Origin: Chlamydoabsidia padenii
Taxonomy: Eukaryota > Mucoromycota > Mucoromycetes > Mucorales > Cunninghamellaceae
Direction: 5' to 3'
Assembly (NCBI GenBank): GCA_025330725.1
Contig: JAIWND010000042.1
Span: 124,001-188,000, forward strand
Length of the DNA stretch: 64,000 nucleotides
The notes beneath the pieces were generated by a model. The model worked only from the letters and a program-made list of their open reading frames with translations. It ran no database searches and had not been told where the DNA came from. Position 1 is the first letter of the stretch. Each line of letters begins with the position of its first letter. Both the position numbers and the translations under genes were made by a program. Of the stretch, positions 13,422 to 23,351 are shown in pieces.

Positions 13422-13762
13422 GTAATGTTTTAAGTCGTAAGTCGATCACACGCATAAAGAAGTTCATTTTTCTGACCTTCATCTTTTTGCTATGCGTGTG
13501 TGTAGGAAAGAATAGATAATCCTTATTCAATGCATAATATGAATTAGTATCATTATCATTTATTAAAGATATAAATAAGAAGGAAAAGAGGAAGAAATAG
13601 TCAATCCATGTCATATCATAATTTAGTATGATTCTTTGTAGTGAATAAAGAATAACAAAAGAAGAAGAAAAAATAACATCATTCCTATTTACATACGCCT
13701 TGTATAAAAATAAAATAAAACTATATTATCATGAATTGAGCCTATTACGAGATATTGCTAAC
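13422..13762. other. Intergenic, AT-rich
   Basis: Nothing coding recognised. It holds the 3' region of the Kex2-repeat gene (minus strand); several AATAAA-like words occur on both strands. Confidence 0.4.
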
Positions 13763-14683
13763 CTAGTCGGAAGCTCCTGGAGCTTCGGTGTTTGATGTAT
13801 CGTCTTCGCTAACAGGAGCACGTTTGTTGAGAACAGCACCTACTGTTTGTTGAACCACACCAGTCAAGTCACTGCCACTTTGGGTACCAGAAGAAGATTC
13901 AAACAAGTTACCAACAGTAGATGATCGTTTACGAAGAGTGCCATCAGTTACATCAGCCACAAGATCACTTTCACCATGTCTACCTTGAACAGCAGTGATA
14001 TGATTATCACTAATAGGTCCACCAATGACATCACCACGTTTACGAAGACCAGTCAAATCGCCCACAAGGTCACTGTCACCTTGAACACCAGTGACACCAT
14101 TACCACTAATAGGTCCACCAATGACATCACCACGTTTACGAAGACCAGTCAAATCACCCACAAGGTCACTGTCACCTTGAACACCAGTGACACCATTACC
14201 ACTAATAGGTCCACCAATGACATCACCACGTTTACGAAGACCAGTCAAATCACCCACAAGGTCACTGTCACCTTGAACACCAGTGACACCATTACCACTA
14301 ATAGGTCCACCAATGACATCACCACGTTTACGAAGACCGGTTAAAGCAGCGACAGGATCCTTTTCACCTTGAAAACCAGTGATACCATTGCCAGTAATTT
14401 GACCATCAACTACACTGCCACGTTTGCGAAGGACAGTTTTTTCACCAACCACACCGCTGGTGGCATCAGAAACCACCTTATCTGCGCCGGTATCATCAGT
14501 GCTTAGACCACCTACTTTGATTTGTTGAGAGTTTACAACGAGTTTGGCGGCGGGTACTTCAATTTGATCACTGTTAACTTGAGCGAGTCCTTTGCCATTA
14601 CTACCAAGAACAGGGGCTGCTTGAATGGAAGAGGCAGCAAGAAGAGTAATGGCGAAACTGATACAGGTAGCACTGAATTTCAT
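13763..14683 (-). CDS. Secreted Kex2-processed repeat protein (KEP-like peptide precursor)
   Basis: 306 aa, single exon. Residues 1-22 are a clear signal peptide (MKFSATCISFAITLLAASS, cleavage after IQA-AP). After a pro-region of about 70 aa come five tandem units, each ending in LRKR or RKR. Three are identical 32-residue units beginning GDVIGGPISGNG and ending DLTGLRKR. The first unit (starting GSVVDGQITGNG) and the last (starting GDVIGGPISDNH, about 37 residues) are divergent. A final LNKR precedes an acidic tail. There are seven dibasic KR sites in all. This is the plan of fungal Kex2-processed repeat proteins, in which the Golgi protease Kex2 cuts after KR to release similar small peptides. 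Known products include pheromones, hydrophobic repellents and cyclic peptide precursors. No Cys is present in the repeats and no pheromone CaaX tail is seen, so the mature peptide role is unknown. Confidence 0.85.
   Translation of the reverse strand: MKFSATCISFAITLLAASSIQAAPVLGSNGKGLAQVNSDQIEVPAAKLVVNSQQIKVGGLSTDDTGADKVVSDATSGVVGEKTVLRKRGSVVDGQITGNGITGFQGEKDPVAALTGLRKRGDVIGGPISGNGVTGVQGDSDLVGDLTGLRKRGDVIGGPISGNGVTGVQGDSDLVGDLTGLRKRGDVIGGPISGNGVTGVQGDSDLVGDLTGLRKRGDVIGGPISDNHITAVQGRHGESDLVADVTDGTLRKRSSTVGNLFESSSGTQSGSDLTGVVQQTVGAVLNKRAPVSEDDTSNTEAPGASD
13928..14427 (-). repeat. Tandem 96-bp coding repeats of the KEP-like gene
   Basis: The block of five peptide units has a 96-bp period. The word ATGACATCACCACG recurs on the plus strand near 14025, 14121, 14217 and 14313. 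The central units are almost identical in DNA, with single differences such as AAATCG/AAATCA, which points to recent expansion or ongoing homogenisation. Confidence 0.9.
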
Positions 14684-16300
14684 GATGGATAATATAGGAA
14701 TATATATGTATATGTAAAGAAGAGGAAAAAATGATTATTATATTATTATTTTCTGGAGGAAAAAAAAGGAATGTTTGAATTATTTGTTCTTTTTATATAG
14801 ATTTGAATCCATCTTGTTCCAATATGAAGAAGAGAGATTGACGTTTTTTCTCTCCTTTCACTGATATAACTTGGTTCTCCTAAAAGCTGTGATAACCTAA
14901 GAAAACAAGCAGTGGTAATTTCTCTAGTCTCCACCTCCCATTTTTCTTGTTTATTGTGTAACAGGAGGAGAGCGTACGAGTTCGGTGCGGGGTTTGAAAC
15001 CGATGCATGAAAAATCAGGGATTTTCAGACATGGATCGTCTCCCATTTTGACTCCTTTTTTCTCCCCATCCCTATCTCAAATGAGTAGCAATAGAAGAAA
15101 TAGAAGAAAAGAGACTAAATTTTTTTGACAAATTGTATTATTGATTTATCCTCTATCATAGTACACAGACGTTCATGTACATCCATGCGAACGATACTAG
15201 GCAAAAAAAAAAAAAAAAAAAAAAAGACACATACATACATGAATAACATGATACTTTCATCCCATTTACATTCTGATTTACCAAAGTGACAAAAACAGTT
15301 ACATTGGCAAAAGACCTCTTCACGAGCTCCTTTTTTTCTTCTTCTCTACAAACTCCTTTTTCCTTTAGTATAAGAATTATTTGCCATGATCACTTTTTTT
15401 CTCCCGTCTCTTTTTCTACACAATCAGATCAACGTTTGATCTCCTTAATTTATTTGGGGTGAGAGGAAATAGAAGTGGTTCAACTTTTTCTCCTATATTC
15501 AGTAAGGAGAAAGGTGAAAACATTATTGGAAAAGATAAGATATTACGAAAAACTTCTTGTCAAGTCAAACAAAATAAAAGAAACAAAAGTGGAGAAAGGG
15601 AGATGATTTGATCTTTACAAAGTTTTTTAAAAGGCGACCTGCCGTATTTTTCTTTTTTTTCTTTTTTTCTACCCTTTTTTTTTCTGCTTGATAGTAATTG
15701 TTTTCATATATCGTGAGAGATCTACACTGATCTTGTTTCATTATCTGAAAAAGGAGAATCTTGCATGCAGAGATGTCTCATTGTCATCGGACAACGTAAT
15801 GGATGGAAACACCCAGTAAAATGAGTGAGCTTATACATACTAGTTTTATTAAAATAAGTAAAATAAACAATAAAATAAACGGTGTTTAAAATAGTTTGAA
15901 GGAATGATTGAAAGCAATGATACATTGGAAAACAAAGCAAACAGTCAGAAGTACACGTGGACAGCCCATTTTGTCTTTGGAAATGATAAAACTTACCAAA
16001 TTAATGCAGTTATGGGTAGGACTGCGATAACGCCCCGGGTAATAAAAAAAAATGGATGCAGTCCCGATGGAACAACCTATCTTCAATAATGTTTGATTTG
16101 TAATCGTTGAAACCTCGGTAGAACACATATGGGAAGGGGAAGAAGGATGGCGGAAAGAAGAGACACCTGGTCAAAAAAAATTGAAGGAGAGGAAGGAGAA
16201 CCAGGTAATTGAACAGAAGATTATTTATTTATTTTTGTAAAAAAAATTACTTATTGAGAGATGAAGAAAAGAAGGAATTCCAACCATTTTATAAAATACA
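14684..16300. other. Gene-poor AT-rich region with KEP promoter
   Basis: Reading away from the KEP-like start codon there is a TATA-like CTATATAAAAAG on the minus strand (about 14789-14800), about 110 bp upstream. Further on are poly(A) near 15200, pyrimidine-rich tracts and no convincing coding region on either strand. Confidence 0.4.
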
Positions 16301-16320
16301 GGAAGGGATAAAAAGCAGGT

Positions 16321-16980
16321 AATCAGTGCTGGGAAAATGGAAGAAGAATGAAAATTGATGGTGAACCAATCATTCAACTAATGCATACGAGTGTCTCAAA
16401 GATAGAAGGGGATCAGTGCTGAGCAAACGGAAGAAAAATGAAAATTGATGGTGAACCAACCAATTCAATGGAGCAAACCCTTGTCAATTAATGTGATAAA
16501 CGATATAATCACATATATTTGAGTCAATTTTTCTATTCAAAAACGCTCAATTAATGCTGATCATCAGTCAATACATATAAAGAAGCTAGAATGTAATGGT
16601 GGCGGGATTTCAAATTAACACCGATCAATGCAAAAAAAAAAGAGTCTGGTTATGATAACGTCATGTGTATCAATAGATCCCCTGTTCCTCATTTTTCCTA
16701 ATCAAACTACGCTTCAATTAGCAAATAACCGTTACAGTCTGGCTGGCCACATTGGCAGTGGTGGAAGGAGAACGGAAAGAAGACAGAGGAGAGAGAGGAT
16801 TCATCCAACCATAATGTAAGTGGAGGAAGAAGGGCGGAAAGAAGACATAAAGGATGAAGGGGAAAAAAAGTTGTCAATCAGTGCTGGGGGAATAATGGCG
16901 TGTGAAAATTGATGTTAAACCAATCATTCAAACAATGGATAAGAATATCTCAAAGATAAGAGGTGTTCAGTGCTGGGGAA
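16321..16980. repeat. Degenerate dispersed repeat, three copies
   Basis: A segment of roughly 100 bp containing GAAAATTGATGGTGAACCAA, then TCTCAAAGATA and CAGTGCTG, occurs near 16340-16425, 16435-16470 (partial) and 16890-16975. The copies differ at many sites. A related GGAAGAAGGGCGGAAAGAAGA word accompanies them near 16145, 16755 and 16825. No coding capacity is visible. It is probably an old non-coding element or a decayed tandem duplication. Confidence 0.5.
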
Positions 16981-17157
16981 ATCGTACGATTTTTAGAATT
17001 ATGTCCAGACGTAGTCAATCAAATCAATAAAAAATTAAGTGATACTAAAAGATGGGGTCCTTTTTAGACGTCAAATAGTTATGGTGTTTAGGTTAAAAAC
17101 CAAGTAGTATCAATCTGCCCGAACTTGCGATGACTTACCTGTCATGGAACCCACTTC

Positions 17158-17640
17158 GTATTCAAATCCGCTTTATCAAAGATTTTGGATGGACTCTCCT
17201 CGCTCCATTGTTAAAGGATGCTAATAATTAAAGTGGAGAAGTGAATACTATAACCCATTTCCAATACAATTTACCGCAAAAGTCAAGCACCAGGACCCTT
17301 GTGTTAGTCACTCAAAGCTTGCATTGAGTTTTACCTGTCTTTTGCAAGAAAAAAGGACGAAGACTTTTTTTACAGACAGAAGCAAAAACCCTTTTCAAAT
17401 CCCGCCAGTCCTAGTCAGAAATGGAAGGAGCATAATCGCTCCAATGTCAACGGATGCTAATGATTAAAGTGATCATGTGGACACTATGACCCATTTCCAA
17501 CATACCGCAAATTCCAGTACCAAGGCTCCTGTGTTGGTATGTTTAGGCTTGCAATGACTTTTATCTTTTCTTTGCGACGAAAGATTTTTTTTTGTAGACG
17601 AAAGAAAGCTTCATTTTCAAACGCCGAACACCAAAGTTCA
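17158..17640. repeat. Diverged tandem duplication of about 230 bp
   Basis: Two adjacent segments (about 17158-17400 and 17404-17640) share the same order of words: CGCTCCA-TGT, GGATGCTAAT-ATTAAAGTG, ACTAT-ACCCATTTCCAA, ACCGCAAA, CCTGTGTT and a closing T-rich then A-rich block with CTTTTCAAA or TTTTCAAA. Identity is interrupted by many substitutions and small indels, so the duplication is old. No protein is recognisable. Confidence 0.55.
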
Positions 17641-18097
17641 ATGCGCCTAGTAATTCCCGATTTGGGGGCATGGTCATGGAGGGGAAGCGTTGTCAGTCGA
17701 GATTTCGTTACTCGTTGTAGAGCCCAAATTCATATATGCAGTCTCTCTCCAACCAACTTCTCCCGTGCTCCCTTTATGCGAGGGCACTAACTCCAAAAAA
17801 AAAAAATCAACTACTCACCCTACTATGTTTTGTGAAAGGCTCTCTCTACCCAGCTTCTCCCGTAGCCCCCTCTTTGCGAAGGCACTCCATTCCATTTCTA
17901 TTACTATCAACACATTGCTGCGCAAAAAAGCGGGATTTCAAAGTTTTATGAAATTTGAGATGTCCGTACGATTTGGCGTTTAAAAACAACAGCAGGATTT
18001 CATTTATATAGAAGAGTGTTTTGTTGTACTGTAACTGTACTATTATATTTCAAATCAATAGCTATGATATAGTCTACGCTTCATATCCCCTGCTCCC
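17641..18097. other. Intergenic, no gene recognised
   Basis: Short overlapping frames on the plus strand (17539-17983) contain Ser/Cys-rich low-complexity peptides without recognisable domains. I treat them as chance frames. Confidence 0.3.
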
Positions 18098-18139
18098 TTT
18101 GGCCTTTGGCCAAATGGTCGGCACCCTACGGGTGCGGAC
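18098..18139. repeat. GC-rich double-hairpin element
   Basis: Two adjacent perfect or near-perfect hairpins stand out in AT-rich surroundings. The first is TTTGGCC-TTT-GGCCAAA (18098-18114: 7-bp stem, 3-nt loop). The second is GTC-G-GCACCC-TAC-GGGTGC-G-GAC (18117-18139: 6-bp stem plus an outer 3-bp stem across one G:G mismatch). The layout resembles the double-hairpin elements of some fungal mitochondrial genomes. It may be such an element, or part of a mitochondrial DNA fragment in the nucleus. This is inference from structure only. Confidence 0.5.
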
Positions 18140-18559
18140 AACACCAATTAAAAGGACAGGGATTTAAGCGGGGTTTATAAAACGTAGATATTTTTTTAAA
18201 AAGGGAATATGTCATCTTGATGTAAAATCTCATGTATGACTTGGAGAATAGGCTTTCTTTCTTACTTACTTACTTACTTTAAATGCAGTAGATTGTGTCT
18301 TTCTCACCATTTTATTACTTTTTCATTAATGCAAGGACTCCTTTCTAAAACTAGTCTCCTTACACATGTAATAAATATGAAACTTTCACTTTTTATTTAT
18401 AAATATATGAGCAACCTTCCTATTATCCATGACTTGTTCTTGAAGAAAGATAAAATTATGCGGCATGACTCGATGGATGTTTGGGTACACATATCAACAT
18501 GTTTTCATTATTCCCATTCAACTCTTTTTTTATTTTTATTTTTATTTTTATTTTTATTT

Positions 18560-19120
18560 TTTATAGTAAGTATGAATCCGGCGCAGGAAACCAATCGGCA
18601 TAAACTCGAGGATTTGTTTGTCAAAGACATGAAAAATACCTCCCTACCGTACTATCTTCCATTCAACAACACTGACAGTACATCATCTCTGAAGAACAGT
18701 GGAAATTGTTTTGGTCCCTCCGAATACCACACAACGTTGGTGGCAAATTCTACTATACATACTCCCCACAAAGTCACTGCTTCACTGATGGATGCCAATG
18801 CTCCATGACTCTCCACTGTCCGAAATCGGAGATGTTTTCCACATGGTGGTCAGCTGTTTCATGAAGGCGAAAGTATGGAAAGAAGCACTCATCAGATATA
18901 ACATGGACCCACAGGATTATATCCTAATATGGTTGGCCATCACTTTCAAATACATTTTACAAAGGAAAAGTGCACTCTTCTCTCCCAAATGGGGTCGAAT
19001 TATGCTAATCATTTGACAATAACACCACGGTGCCATGTAAACACGATGAACTGTCTGGACACCAAAGTGGACTCCACCAGAAAGGTATACAATATTCCTG
19101 ATGGTGAACTTTTTGATTAG
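18560..19120 (+). pseudogene. Possible gene relic, unidentified
   Basis: A frame from MNPAQETNRHKLEDL (about 18571) runs to a TGA at 18806-18808. Plausible-looking protein then continues in other frames to about 19120 (ending STRKVYNIPDGELFD). The start is preceded by a (TTTTA)n tract and a TATAG acceptor-like end. Frame breaks and lack of a recognisable domain suggest a decayed gene, but chance frames cannot be excluded. Confidence 0.2.
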
Positions 19121-19583
19121 TATAGTCTAGTTAGTAGGCTGGCACTTCGGTCGCTATTCGTTTTTGTATTTTTATTTTGAGCAAATGATATAAAGTAAAA
19201 AAAAGGGGGAGACGCAATTATAATAGTAAAAAAAGTTGGGGGCATGTAAACTAGTCGGTTTCAGCCATTTCTTATTTATATCTTTCATAGTTAGCCTTGG
19301 CAGATTCTTGGTAGGGCTTCTTCTCTACGTCAGGCAAGATTCTCCGTTCTTCAACAGAAAGTTTAGTCATATCAGACTGACTCAAGTCAGGATCCAACTC
19401 CATTTACTGTTCACAGCTGCATGGTTAGCCATATCATAGTATTCATAAAAAGCAGGGCATCCACTAGTTTTACACGGTGGGATTTGCAAGCTAAATCCAG
19501 TCTATAGAAATCCTTCACAGTTTTATAGACATCTGCTAGTGATAAATGTTAGACATAGTATCAATTATCAAGTAGGATGGAGT

Positions 19584-19614
<31 letters not shown>

Positions 19615-19726
19615 AATAATCGGGGGTTACTCTAAAGGAGACTGGCTAAAACACAAAAGAAGATACTTACAAAAACTAAGGGCTTTAAGTTTTTTTATAG
19701 TGTGTAAATAAATAATCAGAAAGCAC
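19121..19726. other. Intergenic, AT-rich
   Basis: No supported gene. It contains a poly(A) run of about 28 near 19585-19611 without visible flanking duplications. Confidence 0.3.
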
Positions 19727-20280
19727 TCAATGATTACAAGTCAGCATAGCTTGACGAATAAGATCCAGAAATCTATCAAGACAAACCACAATGTCATCAT
19801 TCTGTCGAGGCATATGACGTGCGTACGCTCCAATTTGATCCAACTCAATGTAAATGTTTTCTATTGAAGATAAAAGTAAAGTGGTAGTAGATCGTTTATT
19901 TATTTATTTTGGCATTATCATGCGTGCGTGAATGATGCTTTTCATCGTCTTCTTGTCCATCTTCTTCTTTATGATGTCTTTGTTCATCGCTGTCTTGATG
20001 ATATTGTTCCTCTTCTCCTTCTCCGTTGTGTCTATTATACTTGTGATGCTGTTCGTCTCCTTGTTCACAATCCTCTCCATGTTACCGGCGCTTCTTCAAA
20101 CTGGTTTTGTGCATGGTGGCAGTTTTTTGTGTTACCAGTCCTGTCTGCCGTGCGTATTGTAATTGACTGTCGGTGCATTGTAACATTGTCTTTTGAGTAT
20201 TATTGAGTATAGAAAGTACAAGTTGTATTAGATGAACTGGCAAGTGTTTTTCATAAAGTGTGTGATGGGAAAAGAATGAG
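19727..20280 (-). CDS. Unidentified gene fragment (at least two exons)
   Basis: The 3' exon (19860-19727) follows a good acceptor (TATCTTCAATAG) and reads IELDQIGAYARHMPRQ, DDIVVCLDRFLDLIRQ and then a stop after TCNH. Upstream on the same strand a frame (20280 to about 20090) reads TLYEKHLPVHLIQLVLSILN, then SQLQYARQTGL. Between them is a His/Glu/Asp-rich stretch interrupted by a TAA, which may be intron. Both exons look like real amphipathic protein, but I could not join them in a consistent phase and recognise no family. The 5' end is unknown. Confidence 0.35.
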
Positions 20281-20429
20281 CTTGTCCATTGATTGATTCA
20301 CATGATGAGTGTGTCGTTGGGATGGTATGAAAGTATATGGACTTGATTGATATGTTGCAAAGCTTTGACGTTGTATCGTATCAGTATTTTTGAATAGTTT
20401 TACTTTTTTTATTATTACCAGTTACACTC

Positions 20430-20663
20430 ATGTTATCCACTTTATTCTACTTCATCTCTTTTGTATTCCTCTACACATCTGCCTTGCCATTAAAAAACGA
20501 TCAACAAACTGTACTCCAACACACCTCATCACCACCAACAACTGAACCTGATTTGTCACCTTATGTCATTCCTTCAACAGCAATCAACTCTTATACTCTT
20601 TCTAATAGTTTAACCCACTATTATGAAAGTATTGTGGATCAAGTAATGGAAACGACGATTTGA
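20430..20663 (+). CDS. Small secreted protein candidate
   Basis: 77 aa. The N-terminus is a good signal peptide (MLSTLFYFISFVFLYTSA, then LPLKND). The mature part is Ser/Thr/Pro-rich with no Cys and ends SIVDQVMETTI. No family is recognised. The start is the first ATG after an AT-rich leader. It is short enough that chance cannot be ruled out, though the signal sequence argues for a real product such as a small secreted peptide. Confidence 0.4.
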   Translation: MLSTLFYFISFVFLYTSALPLKNDQQTVLQHTSSPPTTEPDLSPYVIPSTAINSYTLSNSLTHYYESIVDQVMETTI

Positions 20664-22153
20664 TGAAATTTATGGCAACACAGCCTAATATAGTTATAAT
20701 AGAGTAATTGATCTTCATCGAAAGAAATACAAAGTCTACACGATGTAACAAAAACAAAGGTCCACTCTTTTATAGAATGAAGAAAGAACAAGGAGTGCTT
20801 TTTTTATTATATAGATTGTTCATTTACTTTCTATTGTATCTTCAGCACCGAAAAGTTTTTTTGTCCGTCTTTATCGAATTCCAGTATTGATTTGCTGTCT
20901 ATCCCTTATATTCACTTTCCTTGCCACATCAAAGGGAGACTCCTTTTCTTCTCAAGTGAGTTTAATTCTTTTGTTTATCTCGTTTTATCTTTTTCCCCCT
21001 CCTCTTCTTGATACCGCAATTAAGGATTAATTTTTTCTATCAATTAAATGGCGTTGAGTACATAAGCATGAACCTGCTATTGGTGGGGAGGTTTCAATTA
21101 CCAAAGGCAAAAAGGCGAGAAATCATTTTATTTCATCTGTCGCATGACATTAGAGCCACAGATTGGGATTCACTGGTCGAGTGGTGAAAAATGAAAGTCG
21201 TATTGTTTAATGCAATTGTTACCAACAATGTATGCATGATTGTTTTGTCCTGTACCCCTGTATTCACAAGGCAACGTGCTGATCATTGTCTAAAAAGGAT
21301 TGTAAAAGTTCGTTCGATGTTTAAAATTGACCGAAAAAGGATCTTCCCATATTATATTTTCTGGCCATTATTACAAAAAAAAAAAAAAGTAGGACGAGCA
21401 CTCTTTTGGTGATAACTCGACGAAACTGAAATTTGGAATGTTTTTTAAAGGAAGAATGTGATGTGATTGGTTTTGAAATTACACATGTGGGATATCACGA
21501 ATCGATCTATATGAACGCAATTCACTTGGTAGATATAACGAACGATATACATTCCTTTTTGTCGGAATATGTTCTATTTGAGTGGGTGCGCCACAGTGCT
21601 GGGTCGAACGAAATCGTTTTTCGGTAGGATGAATGTCCGAATTATGATACTTCTCCCTCCTTTTCGGATTGAAATGTAAGGAAGGTTTAATGTTGAATGT
21701 TTATGATAAATCACTACTACAGCATATTCGGCAAAATGCCCTTGAAGGGAACATTCGTTTAATGACCAGATAAACTAATGGGTAGTTTTTCCCCCTCTTT
21801 TTTCTCTTATTCTTCATGTAAATGAAAAACCATTTCGCGTTTGGTAATTGGTATCATTCATTACCTGTCACTTGAATCAGCATTCACGACCACGCATTGT
21901 TCTTCGCATGATTTTTGATATCATTCCAATATAACAAAGCATACCCAAAATAAAGCAAACCTTCTAAAACCCAGCAATATAAAATAAAGAATAGGAACAA
22001 AGTGGTAGAATTTAAAATTTATTTGCTCACTCGCCAAACTTCCGTTTGGGTGCCTTTTTTTTTAAGAACTCAACTGGGAATGAGAAGCTCCGCTCCACTT
22101 ACACATTCGTTGCTCTTCCCTTATTACCACGTTGGTTATGTTTTACTCAACAA
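20664..22153. other. Intergenic, AT-rich
   Basis: No gene supported. A 64-codon frame at 21433-21627 has protein-like composition but no recognisable domain. The 3' part is the upstream region of the secreted protein gene at 22262. Confidence 0.4.
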
Positions 22154-22161
22154 TATAAAAG
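22154..22161 (+). promoter_or_regulatory. TATA box of the 22262 gene
   Basis: TATAAAAG sits 108 bp before the ATG. It is followed by a pyrimidine-rich, CT-rich leader, a pattern typical of strongly expressed fungal genes. Confidence 0.55.
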
Positions 22162-22261
22162 AGCTCATTTTTTCCAACTCTTTTCTCTTCATTATATCTT
22201 TTATTATATATATCTCTTACTTTTTCATTCGATAATATCTATATATAATTAAATCATCATC

Positions 22262-22927
22262 ATGAAGTTCAACATCATCGCTATCTCCGCCGCCGTTTTG
22301 GTATTCCAACAAGTGGTGTTTGCCGCTCCTGCAGATGGTGCCACTCAAATGGAAGAAGTTGCCACAGTGAACAGCGACGTGATTGCCAACAACAACGAAC
22401 AAATTGCTTCTCAAATTCAAGATGCTGTTTCCATGAACTTGAACACCCCTGCTCCTTCCACCAATGACAATGCTTTGGAATCCGACTTGGTTGCTCATTA
22501 CGGTTGGGACAAGAAGAGCACTCAAGTATTGACCTCATTCTTGGATACCATTGATCGCCTTGGTGAAATGGTTGGTCCCGAAAACTTGGATGCCAAGAGT
22601 GCTGCTCTTCTTGCCGAATTCCAAACCCAAGCTCGTGAATTGATTGCTCAAGCTGGTTATGAATACCGTCAATTGGCTGACAACCGTCGTGTACTCACCC
22701 GTATCAGCACCGAAGCCTACCATGAACAATTGATTCCTGAATTACTTCAATCTCTTCTCAAGACTTTGGGTGATTTGTTGACCAAGTTAAAAGGTTCCAT
22801 CAAGGGTGATGATGTGATCTCCAAGGTATTGAGCACTGTGCTTGATCTCCTCATCAATGTTGGCAAGGCTCTCAGTGATATGCTTAAGCCCAAGCCCAAG
22901 GATACTCCCAAGAAAGGTAGCTCTTAA
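22262..22927 (+). CDS. Secreted helical protein, unknown function
   Basis: 221 aa, no intron. Residues 1-21 form a signal peptide (MKFNIIAISAAVLVFQQVVFA, then AP). After a polar acidic N-terminal part, residues about 80-200 are predicted amphipathic helices: QVLTSFLDTIDRLGEMV, LLAEFQTQARELIAQAGYEY, then LLQSLLKTLGDLLTKLKG and KVLSTVLDLLINVGKALSDM. The tail is short, Lys/Pro-rich (KPKPKDTPKKGSS). There are no Cys residues. Codon use is strongly biased to C-ending and AAG codons, and a good TATA box precedes it, so high expression is likely. I do not recognise the family; a surface-active or cell-wall-associated role would fit but is speculation. Confidence 0.75.
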   Translation: MKFNIIAISAAVLVFQQVVFAAPADGATQMEEVATVNSDVIANNNEQIASQIQDAVSMNLNTPAPSTNDNALESDLVAHYGWDKKSTQVLTSFLDTIDRLGEMVGPENLDAKSAALLAEFQTQARELIAQAGYEYRQLADNRRVLTRISTEAYHEQLIPELLQSLLKTLGDLLTKLKGSIKGDDVISKVLSTVLDLLINVGKALSDMLKPKPKDTPKKGSS

Positions 22928-23351
22928 ATAGAGAGACTGGATAGGCTTTTTTCTACCCCTTTTACTTCTCTTTTTTGCTTTTAAATAACGAGTTGTCATC
23001 CCATTGTTTTTGACATACCACGAATCTTTTGCGTTGACTCTCTTTCTTTTACTTTTTCGTAATAAAATGAACTAATGTTATGGACACTATATTTATTTAA
23101 TGATGAGTGAGAGAAAAGTCTCCGAAATGCAGTCGCCTTGGAGACTAGAATGTCGACTTGCATATTCGGAGTTTTGAAAGGTGTTGGTGAGTGTAACCAC
23201 GGCGAAGAAAAAAAACCCAGATGAAAATAGTAGATTCATATGCAGTTTTATTTGTTTTATTAATTAATAAAGTAGAATGAGCAGACGACAATGAACGCTG
23301 ATTATATAATATTTACAGTGCTAATATGACTAAACAAGTGTTAATAAACCC
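22928..23351. other. Intergenic between convergent genes
   Basis: 3' regions of the secreted-protein gene (+) and of GCP4 (-). AATAAA-like words occur for both strands. Nothing else recognised. Confidence 0.5.

Noticed and set aside
13976..14344. Open frame of 122 codons on the plus strand across the KEP repeats
   Set aside because: It is the antisense shadow of the 96-bp coding repeats, with a repetitive Thr/Ser sequence and no start context. The minus-strand gene has a signal peptide and Kex2 sites.
17539..17983. Three overlapping plus-strand frames
   Set aside because: No domain, no start context, and they overlie the diverged tandem duplication. They look like chance frames.
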